Shown: positions 1 through 7,935 of the stretch, one piece after another
Numbering within the stretch: position 1 is the first letter of the stretch
Layout of the letters: each line of letters starts with the position of its first letter
Origin: Capnocytophaga sp. oral taxon 338 str. F0234
Lineage (GTDB): Bacteria > Bacteroidota > Bacteroidia > Flavobacteriales > Flavobacteriaceae
DNA: 64,000 nt
NCBI RefSeq assembly: GCF_000192225.1
Contig: NZ_GL872413.1
Location: 163,488 to 227,487 of the forward strand
Direction: 5' to 3'
Made by a program: the position numbers and the translations under genes
The notes under the pieces: generated by a model
Seen by the model: the letters and a program-made list of their open reading frames with translations, nothing else
Databases searched by the model: none
Told to the model about the DNA's origin: nothing

Positions 1-137
1 ATAACAAGTTTTTGAATTGGCAAAATAATTATGGAGAAAATTTGAAATTATTTTTTAGGTAGTTGGTTATCAGTTTTTTTTGAAACCACTATCAAATAGG
101 ATTGATAAGAAGAAAAGAGAGTAATCAGCTCATTAGG

Positions 138-169
138 TTTGTATAACTTGGAAAAATAATGTATATTTG
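138..169 (+). promoter_or_regulatory. Bacteroidota-type promoter
   Basis: A -33 TTTG (138-141) is followed after 20 bases by the -7 element TATATTTG (162-169). This fits the sigma-ABfr consensus TTTG-N19/20-TAnnTTTG. It should start a transcript near 176 that reads into the frameshifted gene at 287. Nothing else recognisable was seen in 1-137, which is AT-rich and has no long open frame. Confidence 0.65.
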
Positions 170-286
170 CCACTTAAGAAAGAACTCATTTCTGAGCATT
201 AGATGCTAAATAAGACAATAATTGTAATTAAAACAAAAGAGACTATACTTAAAAAATCGTTAATAAGAACAAAAAAATTAAAGAGT

Positions 287-857
287 ATGAGTAGACAGCT
301 AAATTTTTATGCCACGAATACTGATAGAAAAATCATATCAGATATATTACGCCAGCATTTTGGAGAAATGATAGAGGTTCTTAGTTCGAAAGATAGCCTA
401 CAACTGTTTGAAAATACAGAAGATAAAAAATTTTACCTTCTAACTGATGTGGATGGTAAGGAACATATTACCTATAGGGAGCATACTTTAGAGGAAAGCC
501 CTTATATTAGATGAATATAATAGTTGTATATTAGAATATTGTACAGCTTTCAAAAATCCCACGGGAGTCTATGTAAGTGGACGTTTTTATACTCGTACCA
601 ATAATAAAGATTTTTCGACAAAAGTAGCAAAATTCTTTACCAAACTTAAAAAGGCATTTATTTATCTAAAGCCCCAAAAACTTTATATTTCAAAAAACAT
701 AGACTTGGATAGTTCCTTATTCCTTTTGTCCAATAAAATTGTTAAGCTTAGCATAGATGGAACTGATGAGGTCATACAGGACATAAAAAGGACTTCTAAA
801 AAAGCCCTCTCTGTAAAAGTCATTCCTGACAAAATAAATATCTTTAATAAGAAATAA
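287..857 (+). pseudogene. Hypothetical protein, broken by a single-base frameshift
   Basis: The first part reads from ATG 287 (MSRQLNFYATNTDR...) and stops at 514. The frame one base further on is open from 492 to the TAA at 855-857 and continues as a protein (ALILDEYNSCILEY... to ...KINIFNKK) with the same codon style and no start codon of its own. Removing one A from the GAAAG at 494-498 joins the two parts as ...HTLEE-ALILDEY..., a soluble protein of about 189 residues. No family was recognised. The start at 287 is preferred over an upstream in-frame ATG at 203 because the MSRQ start begins the folded-looking part. A good promoter lies upstream, so the gene may be only recently broken, may be a sequencing error, or may be shifted on purpose. 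Confidence 0.6.
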
Positions 858-905
858 CCTTGGTCTCTACTAAATAGTAATAGCCTTTATCCTTGACACT
901 CTCAT

Positions 906-1196
906 TTATCTCGGCAGTATCTCAGCAGTGAGACCTGCGACGAGGAGTTTACTACAGCGAGGAAGCAAATCCTCATAAGTACCTTCTTTTACGGGACATT
1001 TTCCTGAATAATGGACAATCATAGCGCATTGTTCAGCTTGCTCGTACGTGTGTTCACATACCTCCATAAGCAAATCTATCACATAATCGAAGGTATTATA
1101 ATCATCATTATAAAGAATTATCTGGTAGAGGTCAGCATATTGAGTAAGGAGTTCCTCTTGGGATTCTTGTTGGGGAGTAGGTTGTGTCTGTGGCAT
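906..1196 (-). CDS. clpS: ATP-dependent Clp protease adaptor ClpS
   Basis: ClpS binds the N domain of the Clp ATPase and hands over N-degron substrates for proteolysis in the cytoplasm. The 96-residue protein has the family pattern: a flexible glutamine-rich N-terminal tail (about 1-25), then LYNDDYNTFDYVI (28-40), the helix with EQAEQCAMIVHYSG (52-65), and the final KLLVAGLTAEI. Asp31-Asp32 and the following helix match the N-degron pocket region. It lies 6 bases after rnc on the same strand and is probably the last gene of the acpP-fabF-rnc transcript. The assignment is strong from motif and length. Confidence 0.92.
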   Translation of the reverse strand: MPQTQPTPQQESQEELLTQYADLYQIILYNDDYNTFDYVIDLLMEVCEHTYEQAEQCAMIVHYSGKCPVKEGTYEDLLPRCSKLLVAGLTAEILPR

Positions 1197-1202
1197 GTTA
1201 AT

Positions 1203-1970
1203 TTATTCCTCTTTGTTCTTCTGCTTTTTCTTTTTACTATCTTTTCTTCGGTCAAGAGCCCTAAAATAGGCACGCTTGGCGGCACGCTCTTCTGCTTTTT
1301 TCTTAGAAGTATCATGGGCTTTGGTATATACCTTGTCATTGATCATCACTCGTGCTTGGAAATATTTTATTTTCCCTTTGTAAGTAGGGTCTTCTTCGGC
1401 TATGAAAGCAATGGTTTTATGATATTTCTGTGCCCATTCCACCATAAGTGATTTGTAACTAATTACTTTATTCTCCAAGTCTTTCATGCTTAAATTGGCA
1501 TCAATCAGAATCCTATGAATAAATTCCGTTGCCTTCTGATATCCTCGGTCTAGGTAAATAGCTCCTACTAAGGCTTCCAGAAGATTACCACTGATATTCC
1601 CACTCAAAAGCAATGACTTTCTCTCTGTTTGCAGATATTCCCTTAGCTGTAATTCCTCACCTATTTGGTTAAGATTATCCCGGCGGACCATCCGAGTACG
1701 CATTTTAGTAAGGTCTCCCTCATCCTTATTAGGTGCTTGTAGGAAAACAAAATGAGCGATCACCGCTCCAAGAATGGCATCTCCCAAAAACTCTAAGCGC
1801 TCATAGCTAATAGGATGCCCTAAATCCTGTGATCTATTGGAACCAAGGGTAAAGGCTTCTTCATAATAACGAATCTCTTTAGGTGGAAACCCTAATAGTT
1901 TCTCCATCTCTATAAAAAAAATCCCGTCTCTTCTCTGAAAACGGGACATTATTTTATGGAAAAAATTCAT
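1203..1970 (-). CDS. rnc: Ribonuclease III
   Basis: Double-strand-specific endoribonuclease for rRNA and mRNA processing. The 255-residue protein has the nuclease signature ERLEFLGDAILG (57-68; metal ligands Glu60 and Asp64) and a second acidic motif, GNLLEALVGAIYLD (128-141), with Glu132. The position equivalent to E. coli Asp114 is Asn129, a change I recall as usual in Bacteroidota. A C-terminal double-stranded-RNA-binding domain (about 165-240) ends in a lysine-rich tail. Its ATG directly follows the TAA of fabF, and the acpP-fabF-rnc order is common in Flavobacteriia. Confidence 0.93.
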   Translation of the reverse strand: MNFFHKIMSRFQRRDGIFFIEMEKLLGFPPKEIRYYEEAFTLGSNRSQDLGHPISYERLEFLGDAILGAVIAHFVFLQAPNKDEGDLTKMRTRMVRRDNLNQIGEELQLREYLQTERKSLLLSGNISGNLLEALVGAIYLDRGYQKATEFIHRILIDANLSMKDLENKVISYKSLMVEWAQKYHKTIAFIAEEDPTYKGKIKYFQARVMINDKVYTKAHDTSKKKAEERAAKRAYFRALDRRKDSKKKKQKNKEE

Positions 1971-3221
1971 TTAATCTATTTTTTTAAATAGTACACAAGC
2001 GTTATGTCCTCCAAAACCAAAAGTATTACTCATAGCAACCTTTATTGAGCGTTTTTGTGCCTTATTAAAGGTAAAGTTCAACTTTTGGTCAATATTCTCA
2101 TCTGGATTTACAAAGTTGATAGTAGGAGGCACTATTTGGTGTTCAATGGACAAAACAGAGGCAATAGCTTCAATAGCACCTGCTGCTCCCAGCAAATGTC
2201 CTGTCATGGACTTAGTGGAATTAAGGTTAATTTGATAAGCATGGTCTCCAAATACTTCTTTTACAGCCTTTGTTTCTGCAATATCTCCCAGAGGAGTGGA
2301 GGTACCATGTAGGTTAATAGCATCCACTTGCTCAGGAGCGACTTTAGCATCTGCCAAACAATTCTTCATCACATCCTTAGCACCTATTCCCTCTGGATGG
2401 GGAGCTGTAAGGTGATAAGCATCCGCAGAGAGTCCTGCTCCTGCTAATTCACAATATATTTTTGCACCACGTGCTTTGGCATGTTCATATTCTTCCAAGA
2501 CAAGAGCTCCAGCTCCTTCTCCAAGAACGAAACCATCCCGAGTTACATCAAATGGACGTGATGCAGTTTTATAATCATCATTACGTGTAGAAAGAGCGTG
2601 TAAGGCATTGAATCCTCCGATACCAGCTTCTATTACAGCCGCTTCCGAACCTCCTGAGACAATTACATCAGCATAACCCAAACGGATATAACTCAATGCA
2701 TCTATCAGTGCATTAGCAGAAGAGGCACAGGCTGAAACGGTAGTAAAGTTAGGCCCCCGAAGTCCATGACGAATAGAAATTATCCCTGGAGCGATATCTG
2801 CAATCATTTTGGGAATAAAGAAGGGGTTGAAGCGAGGAGTACCATCACCCTTGCCAAAGGCAAGTACTTCCTCTTGGAAAGTAGTAAGTCCTCCTATTCC
2901 AGCACCCCAAATTACTCCTATACGACCTTTGTCTTCCTTTGTCAGGTCAAGTCCTGAATTTCTCAGCGCTTCATCAGAGGCTACGATGGCAAATTGGGCG
3001 AATCGATCCATTTTGCGAGCCTCCTTCTTATCAATAAATTGGGCAACATCAAAGCCCTTTACCTCACAAGCGAACTGTGTTTTGAACTTAGAAGCATCAA
3101 AGTGAGTAATAAGGTTTGCCCCACTAATCCCTTCAAGAAGTCCTTTCCAATATTCCTCTAAAGTATTTCCTATAGGAGTAATGGCTCCTAATCCTGTTAT
3201 AACGACTCTTCTGGTTTGCAT
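1971..3221 (-). CDS. fabF: Beta-ketoacyl-ACP synthase II
   Basis: Elongating condensing enzyme of type II fatty-acid synthesis: it joins malonyl-ACP to acyl-ACP with loss of CO2. At 416 residues it has the normal family length. The Cys-His-His triad is visible: Cys165 in TVSACASSAN, His305 in NLHGTSTPLGD and His342 in MTGHLLGAAGA. The C-terminal NTFGFGGHNA loop is also present. It is downstream of acpP (94-base gap with a stem-loop) and abuts rnc. Confidence 0.96.
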   Translation of the reverse strand: MQTRRVVITGLGAITPIGNTLEEYWKGLLEGISGANLITHFDASKFKTQFACEVKGFDVAQFIDKKEARKMDRFAQFAIVASDEALRNSGLDLTKEDKGRIGVIWGAGIGGLTTFQEEVLAFGKGDGTPRFNPFFIPKMIADIAPGIISIRHGLRGPNFTTVSACASSANALIDALSYIRLGYADVIVSGGSEAAVIEAGIGGFNALHALSTRNDDYKTASRPFDVTRDGFVLGEGAGALVLEEYEHAKARGAKIYCELAGAGLSADAYHLTAPHPEGIGAKDVMKNCLADAKVAPEQVDAINLHGTSTPLGDIAETKAVKEVFGDHAYQINLNSTKSMTGHLLGAAGAIEAIASVLSIEHQIVPPTINFVNPDENIDQKLNFTFNKAQKRSIKVAMSNTFGFGGHNACVLFKKID

Positions 3222-3267
3222 AATAATTTAGGTTTAAAATTAAAATGTATCGCCTACATATACCAAA

Positions 3268-3289
3268 ACGGGGAGTTTTGCCTCCCCGT
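3268..3289 (-). terminator. Stem-loop between acpP and fabF, possible partial terminator
   Basis: A perfect 8-bp GC-rich stem (ACGGGGAG with CTCCCCGT, 6-base loop) is followed on the minus strand by TTTT. It sits after the acpP stop and before fabF. It could end part of the transcripts, giving more acpP than fabF message, or protect the acpP 3' end. Confidence 0.55.
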
Positions 3290-3315
3290 AGAGCATTTTT
3301 TCAAGTGAGTGAATG

Positions 3316-3552
3316 CTATTGTTTTGCTTCTTCAATATACTTAATAGCTTGTCCCACTGTTGAGATGTTTTCAGCTTGATCATCAGGAATTTGGATATCA
3401 AATTCTTTTTCGAATTCCATAATCAATTCTACAGTGTCCAAGGAATCAGCTCCTAAATCATTTGTGAAACTTGCTTCAGGTACCACTTCTGTTTCATCAA
3501 CTCCGAGCTTATCCACGATAATAGCTTTTACTCTTGATGCGATGTCTGACAT
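3316..3552 (-). CDS. acpP: Acyl carrier protein
   Basis: Carrier of growing acyl chains as thioesters on 4'-phosphopantetheine. From the ATG at 3552 the protein has 78 residues ([17 protein letters not shown]...), with the attachment site Asp36-Ser37-Leu38 in [19 protein letters not shown] and the acidic second helix that contacts partner enzymes. The frame is open further upstream, but a start there would add a basic, phenylalanine-rich stretch foreign to ACPs and would cross the promoter. It is the first gene of the acpP-fabF-rnc-clpS group. Confidence 0.96.
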   Translation of the reverse strand: MSDIASRVKAIIVDKLGVDETEVVPEASFTNDLGADSLDTVELIMEFEKEFDIQIPDDQAENISTVGQAIKYIEEAKQ

Positions 3553-3579
3553 AATTTTAAATTTTAATTTAACTCGTTG

Positions 3580-3587
3580 CAAAAGTA
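3580..3587 (-). promoter_or_regulatory. -7 element of the acpP promoter
   Basis: Read on the minus strand this is TACTTTTG (TAnnTTTG), about 30 bases upstream of the acpP ATG. No convincing TTTG was found at the -33 distance. Confidence 0.5.
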
Positions 3588-3800
3588 ATAAAGTTTTTTT
3601 GATTAACACTACTTTGTTGAAAAAAAAGCATTGTTTTTTATATAAAATGCTAAATATCATTGTTTTATAAAATATAAATTACTCTTTTTACCCTACAAAA
3701 TCTTACGTTCAGTTACTAAAAAACCATTAAAAAATTCATCTTTTTCACCTAAAATATTCTTCTTTTGTTCTTTTTAATAGGTAAAATAAAAAATATTTTA

Positions 3801-3808
3801 TATTTTTG
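3801..3808 (+). promoter_or_regulatory. -7 element upstream of the thioredoxin-like gene
   Basis: TATTTTTG lies 17 bases upstream of the ATG at 3826. It fits TAnnTTTG; no clear -33 partner was seen. Confidence 0.45.
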
Positions 3809-3825
3809 CCCATTATTTATAACTC

Positions 3826-4926
3826 ATGAGAAATTATTTTCTATATTTATTCCTATTCCTTACCTGGTGGGGAAGAAGCCAAAACTTCACCTTGGATGGT
3901 AATATAAGTACTCCTTATGAAGGAAAAATTTACCTATGGTATGGAGATAAGGTGGATAGCACTACTGTTAATAATAAGGAATTCCACTTTCAAGGGAATA
4001 TTGCTTATCCTATGAAAGCCTCCCTATCAGTAAACAGAAAATTTAAGGAGACAGGCTTTTTCATCTTAGACAAAGGAGACCTTTCTTTGGATATTGCCAT
4101 TGAGAACAAACGACAAGTATACATCAAAAGTCTCAATGGAAGCCAAACCCTTAATGAGGTAAAGAACTTTCTACTCTTTAGAACTAAGAGTGCCAAAGCC
4201 GCCAATCTGCCGGAGCTACTTACCGCACGCTTAGAGCAAATTATTCGTAAAGACCCTAAAAGTCAGTTTGCAGGAATGTTACTCTCAGAACTACTTACCA
4301 ATAGGGATATTTCCTATAAACAAGCACAAAGACTATATAGCCTTCTGGACAAGAACACTCAGGATAAGGAAGATCTCCAAAGAATAGAAGTACTACTAAG
4401 TGCCATGAGTAAAACACAGGTTGGAAGTACTTTCCCCGATATTGAACTCTCTACAGAAAAGGGAACTGAAAAGCTCTCCGCTGTCAGAAAAAAACTTACC
4501 TTAGTGAATTTCACTGCCTCTGACTGTATCGCTTGTGTAGAGGCAGATCGCCAGTTTGGGAACTTATTCAAGGAATACCATCGTTCACATGGCTTTACAA
4601 TCTATTCCATATATTTAGATAATGATAGGAATACATGGATTGACCATCTCCACCGAGAAGGTATTCGCTGGACAAGTACCATCGCTCCTAGAAAGTTCAA
4701 AGAAGAAACGATACAATCCTTAGGAATTATTGATATCCCTGCGAACTTTCTCTTGGACGAACAAGGAAAGATTATCGCCGTGAATATATCTCCTAAAGGG
4801 GTACATCGTATTCTTGACCCTAAGGCTGCCGCCCTTGTACCCGTACCTAAAAAAGAAAAGAAGGGAGTAAAGAAAACATCTCCAACAAAAACATCTATTA
4901 ATAATAAAAACAGAAAGAAGAAATAA
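3826..4926 (+). CDS. Secreted DUF4369/thioredoxin-like protein
   Basis: The 366-residue protein begins with a hydrophobic signal peptide (about 1-18, ending GRSQ) and so is exported. Residues about 20-130 look like the DUF4369 beta-rich domain (FTLDGNISTPYEGKIYLWYGDKVDS). A thioredoxin/TlpA-like domain follows from about 195: TFPDIELSTEKG, then LVNFTASDCIACVEA with a CIAC redox pair (Cys234, Cys237). The domain ends near IPANFLLDEQGKIIAVN, which carries the cis-Pro region. A lysine-rich tail closes the protein. Such proteins are common in Bacteroidota and probably act on disulfides in the periplasm; the substrate is unknown. Its stop overlaps the start of the next gene by one base. Confidence 0.85.
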   Translation: MRNYFLYLFLFLTWWGRSQNFTLDGNISTPYEGKIYLWYGDKVDSTTVNNKEFHFQGNIAYPMKASLSVNRKFKETGFFILDKGDLSLDIAIENKRQVYIKSLNGSQTLNEVKNFLLFRTKSAKAANLPELLTARLEQIIRKDPKSQFAGMLLSELLTNRDISYKQAQRLYSLLDKNTQDKEDLQRIEVLLSAMSKTQVGSTFPDIELSTEKGTEKLSAVRKKLTLVNFTASDCIACVEADRQFGNLFKEYHRSHGFTIYSIYLDNDRNTWIDHLHREGIRWTSTIAPRKFKEETIQSLGIIDIPANFLLDEQGKIIAVNISPKGVHRILDPKAAALVPVPKKEKKGVKKTSPTKTSINNKNRKKK

Positions 4927-5150
4927 TGATAAATCCTGAATACATCGGTTATCTTGCCTCCGTATGCCTTGTACTGAGTTTTATAATGAAAAAAATTACC
5001 CACATCAGAATGATTAACTTAGTGGGATGCCTTTGCTTTGTTATTTATGGCTTCATGTATGATCACAAATTATGGCCTGTGATTATCCCTAATGCCTTAA
5101 TTTGCTTGGTACAAATATACTATTTATGGATAAGAAAAGAGGCTCATTAA
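4926..5150 (+). CDS. Small membrane protein, YgjV-like
   Basis: A 74-residue protein with about three membrane helices (8-20, 31-46, 50-68) and a conserved-looking YGFMYDH stretch. Length and pattern resemble the YgjV/inner-membrane family, though part of that family is longer. ATG overlaps the previous stop (TAATG), so the two genes are translationally coupled. Its TAA overlaps the stop of the convergent acyltransferase gene in the shared TTAA at 5147-5150. Function unknown. Confidence 0.7.
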   Translation: MINPEYIGYLASVCLVLSFIMKKITHIRMINLVGCLCFVIYGFMYDHKLWPVIIPNALICLVQIYYLWIRKEAH

Positions 5151-6058
5151 GCCTCTTTTTCATCTTCCTCCCAGAAATCAAAATAGTTAAACCATTGTAG
5201 GGGATACTTACGAAGCATTTGCTCCATATTCTCTGTAAAAGCATTAAGGAGTCCTTGAGCATCACGGTGCTTAGCCTGAGCCATACGTGCATAAAGATGA
5301 TAATGCAAGTTCTTCTCCTTCATCACATATACAAATATTACAGGCACTCCCAAGCGAGAAGCTATCATAAAAGGTCCCGCTGGGAAATGTGTCTCCTTCC
5401 CTAATAAAGTTGCTCTAAGATATTTTGTTCCTTCAAAATAGCGATCCCCTGTTAAGCAGATAATTCCATTATTCTGTAAGGCATCGCTGATTTCAAAAAT
5501 GTGAGACATATCCTCCTTCACAAAAATAAACTTAGGGGTATACTTCCGTAAGGAAATTCCTTCCAGATACTCCTTAATCGCAGAGCGCTCCATATCCGTA
5601 GTAACTGTATGTATCTGGCAATCCACATCAAGCTCTCTGAAAAAAAGCTCTGCTACTTCAAAGTTACCTATATGAGCCGAAATAAGAATTCCTCCTTTGT
5701 GCCTTTGTAGAAGAGAACGGAGCAGCTCCACTCCATCAAATTCATAGGTGAACTGATGATGAAACTGAGCAAAAATAGCCACCTTATCTATAATCGTTTG
5801 TCCAAATACAAAATAATTCCGATATACCGATACAAAAGCCTTCAGAGGAGAATACCCCAATCGTCTATGGAAATACCTGTAAAGATATCCATTAGACTTC
5901 CATTGAGAGAGAAAATAATAAAAAGCTACAAAGATAAGTAATACATACGCTGAGCGAATCCCTAAGTACTTAATGAGGAATACAAAAATCCTATAACCCA
6001 ATACATTTCCTTTTGACTTTCCTTGCCATTTTGTTCTAACAACTTTTTTCTTTTGCAT
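5147..6058 (-). CDS. LpxL/HtrB-type lipid acyltransferase
   Basis: A 303-residue protein of the lysophospholipid/lipid A acyltransferase family, which transfers acyl chains from ACP. It has an N-terminal membrane helix (about 25-52), the HX4E catalytic motif in SAHIGNFEVA (His129 to Glu134), and the second motif GDRYF. It overlaps the 3' end of a dedicated ACP gene by 23 bases. That ACP-acyltransferase pair is typical of flexirubin/aryl-polyene type lipid clusters, but no other cluster genes are nearby. The alternative is a lipid A late acyltransferase with its own ACP. Confidence 0.8.
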   Translation of the reverse strand: MQKKKVVRTKWQGKSKGNVLGYRIFVFLIKYLGIRSAYVLLIFVAFYYFLSQWKSNGYLYRYFHRRLGYSPLKAFVSVYRNYFVFGQTIIDKVAIFAQFHHQFTYEFDGVELLRSLLQRHKGGILISAHIGNFEVAELFFRELDVDCQIHTVTTDMERSAIKEYLEGISLRKYTPKFIFVKEDMSHIFEISDALQNNGIICLTGDRYFEGTKYLRATLLGKETHFPAGPFMIASRLGVPVIFVYVMKEKNLHYHLYARMAQAKHRDAQGLLNAFTENMEQMLRKYPLQWFNYFDFWEEDEKEA

Positions 6059-6296
6059 TGATTTTTTGCTCTAAGATAGTATAGAAATCATCAAAAGTAA
6101 CTATAGGTTTAAAATCAGACTCTACGAGTTTTACTCCAAATTTTTCCTCAATGACCACTACCAAGTCTACATAATCAAGACTGTCAAGTTCCAGGGATTC
6201 TCTAAAATTTGCTTTAGGATGGATGAGTGCTCCATCTACCTCAAACTCCTCTACCAATACTTCATTGATAGTTTCTATAATTTCGTCTCTTTTCAT
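6036..6296 (-). CDS. Second acyl carrier protein
   Basis: An 86-residue ACP with the attachment site Asp38-Ser39-Leu40 in LELDSLDYVDLVVVIEEKFG. This DSLDYVDLV form is typical of specialised ACPs (flexirubin, aryl polyene) and clearly differs from AcpP at 3316. I chose the ATG at 6296: a TTG 21 bases upstream lies inside the -7 promoter box, so it cannot be the start. The gene overlaps the acyltransferase by 23 bases, so the two are translationally linked. Confidence 0.85.
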   Translation of the reverse strand: MKRDEIIETINEVLVEEFEVDGALIHPKANFRESLELDSLDYVDLVVVIEEKFGVKLVESDFKPIVTFDDFYTILEQKINAKEKSC

Positions 6297-6314
6297 TGCA
6301 TGTGAATTTAGGTG

Positions 6315-6322
6315 CAAAAGTA
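6315..6322 (-). promoter_or_regulatory. -7 element of the ACP-acyltransferase pair
   Basis: Minus-strand TACTTTTG, about 19 bases from the chosen ATG at 6296. It supports that start and an own transcript for the pair. Confidence 0.5.
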
Positions 6323-6507
6323 GAAAATTTTTTACAAGAATTAAAATAAAAGACCTCTATTTACCTTTCTCTTCTTCAAAGAAAATATTTTTTAAGGAAA
6401 AAGAAGCCTTTCTTTAAATATTTTTTCGGAGGATATCCAATAAATATATTTATAAATTATTGATTATAAGCAAAAAATAAAATAATTAATTATTTTTCAA
6501 AAAAATG

Positions 6508-6537
6508 TTGTTGATATAAAAAAATGTTGTATCTTTG
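6508..6537 (+). promoter_or_regulatory. Promoter of tRNA-Asp
   Basis: TTG (6508-6510), 19 bases, then TATCTTTG (6530-6537): a near-ideal Bacteroidota promoter. It ends 19 bases before the mature tRNA. Confidence 0.75.
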
Positions 6538-6556
6538 CACCGCAAAACAAAACCGA

Positions 6557-6630
6557 GGTCTGGTAGTTCAGCTGGTTAGAATACATGCCTGTCACGCATG
6601 GGGTCGCGGGTTCGAGTCCCGTCCAGACCG
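6557..6630 (+). tRNA. tRNA-Asp (GTC)
   Basis: A full cloverleaf: acceptor GGTCTGG with CCAGACC, anticodon GTC at 6591-6593, T arm GGGTTCGAGTCCC, discriminator G at 6630. No CCA is encoded. It has its own promoter and a terminator, so it is a monocistronic unit. Confidence 0.96.
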
Positions 6631-6691
6631 CTAAATTTAGTTGTGTTGTTTTGTGTAATATTTGGTTTTACACAGGTTATTTTAACCAATG

Positions 6692-6720
6692 AAAGGCTTT
6701 CCTTTGGAAGGCTTTTTTTT
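6692..6720 (+). terminator. Terminator after tRNA-Asp
   Basis: An imperfect stem of about 11 bp with G-U pairs (AAAGGCTTTCC with GGAAGGCTTTTT, TTT loop) runs into eight T. It lies 60 bases after the tRNA. Confidence 0.65.
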
Positions 6721-6786
6721 ATTTATACAGATATTCCTTAAGATACATTAACGATTAATTAGCCTACTCTATTTAAAAACTTACCC

Positions 6787-7872
6787 ATGGAAATTAACAA
6801 AGAGAATCGAAAATGGTTAGAGGATTTACACCTTTCCCACCCTGTTGTGATTGCAGGTCCTTGCAGTGCTGAAACACAAGAGCAAGTACTTGAAATTGCC
6901 CATGCCCTTAAGGATACTGATGTATCTTACTTCCGTGCTGGTATCTGGAAACCGCGTACACGACCAGGTATGTTCGAAGGAGTAGGTGCTTTAGGACTCC
7001 GATGGCTTCAACAAGTAAAGGAAGAAACAGGGTTAAAAACAGCGACCGAAGTAGCCAATAGAGACCATGTGAAGCTCGCCTTAGAACATGATATTGATAT
7101 GCTCTGGATAGGTGCCCGATCCACAGTAAGCCCTTTTATAGTACAAGAAATCGCTGACGCACTTAAAGGTACAGATAAGACTGTCTTAGTTAAAAATCCT
7201 GTTAATCCTGATTTGGCTCTATGGCTGGGAGCTATAGAACGACTCCTACGAGCAGACATTAAAAACCTAGGAGTTATTCATCGTGGATTCTCCACTTACG
7301 AGAAAACAAAATATAGAAATATTCCTGAATGGCAATTGGTCATTGAACTACAAAACAAGTTTCCTGACCTACCCCTGATTTGTGACCCTTCACATATTAC
7401 AGGTAAGCGAGAATTAATCTTTGACGTCTCACAAACTGCCCTTGACTTGAACTTTAATGGACTCATGATAGAGACCCATTGCACTCCAGATAAGGCATGG
7501 AGTGATGCCTCTCAACAAATTACCCCTAAGAGATTAATACAGATAATGAATGATTTACGTGTTAGGAAAACTTCTTTTGCAGAGGAAAGTTTTTCTTATC
7601 AACTCAATACCCTACGTTCCCATATTGATCTCATTGATGACCAGCTCCTTGCCCTACTAAAAAAGCGTATGCTCCTCTCCGATGAGATAGGAAAGCTCAA
7701 GAAGACCCATAACGTGGCTATCCTACAGAGTCAACGATGGTATGAAATTCTCCAAAAGGCAACTTCCGAAGGAGATCGTGATGGACTCAGCGAAGAATTC
7801 GTTATCCAAATATTTAAAGCCATCCATCAGGAGTCCATTAACCGACAGGAGAAAATAGTAAAAGAGAAATAA
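6787..7872 (+). CDS. aroF: Bifunctional DAHP synthase / chorismate mutase
   Basis: A fusion enzyme of 361 residues for aromatic amino acids. Residues 1 to about 265 form a class I beta DAHP synthase of the KDO8P-synthase-like branch: VIAGPCSAET (21-30), YFRAGIWKPRTRPG, LWIGARSTVSP, VLVKNPVNPD and LICDPSHITGKR, which carry substrate and metal ligands. It condenses PEP and erythrose 4-phosphate. Residues about 270-355 form an all-helical AroQ-type chorismate mutase (LRSHIDLIDDQLLALLKKRM), which makes prephenate. In Bacteroidota the two activities are commonly fused, probably letting prephenate feed back on the first step. The symbol is tentative, since aroA/aroG are also used for this fusion. 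Confidence 0.92.
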   Translation: MEINKENRKWLEDLHLSHPVVIAGPCSAETQEQVLEIAHALKDTDVSYFRAGIWKPRTRPGMFEGVGALGLRWLQQVKEETGLKTATEVANRDHVKLALEHDIDMLWIGARSTVSPFIVQEIADALKGTDKTVLVKNPVNPDLALWLGAIERLLRADIKNLGVIHRGFSTYEKTKYRNIPEWQLVIELQNKFPDLPLICDPSHITGKRELIFDVSQTALDLNFNGLMIETHCTPDKAWSDASQQITPKRLIQIMNDLRVRKTSFAEESFSYQLNTLRSHIDLIDDQLLALLKKRMLLSDEIGKLKKTHNVAILQSQRWYEILQKATSEGDRDGLSEEFVIQIFKAIHQESINRQEKIVKEK

Positions 7873-7935
7873 TATATAGAATTAAAAATATTCCCTTTTT
7901 CAATCTTATATTTCTAAGTTCCATAATACCTGAAT

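Noticed and set aside
494-498. Programmed frameshift site in the split gene
   Set aside because: No X-XXY-YYZ slippery heptamer and no strong downstream structure was seen; a simple one-base insertion explains it better.
1011-1451. Long plus-strand open frame opposite clpS and rnc
   Set aside because: It is antisense to two well-supported genes and its protein is a phenylalanine- and leucine-rich shadow with no motif.
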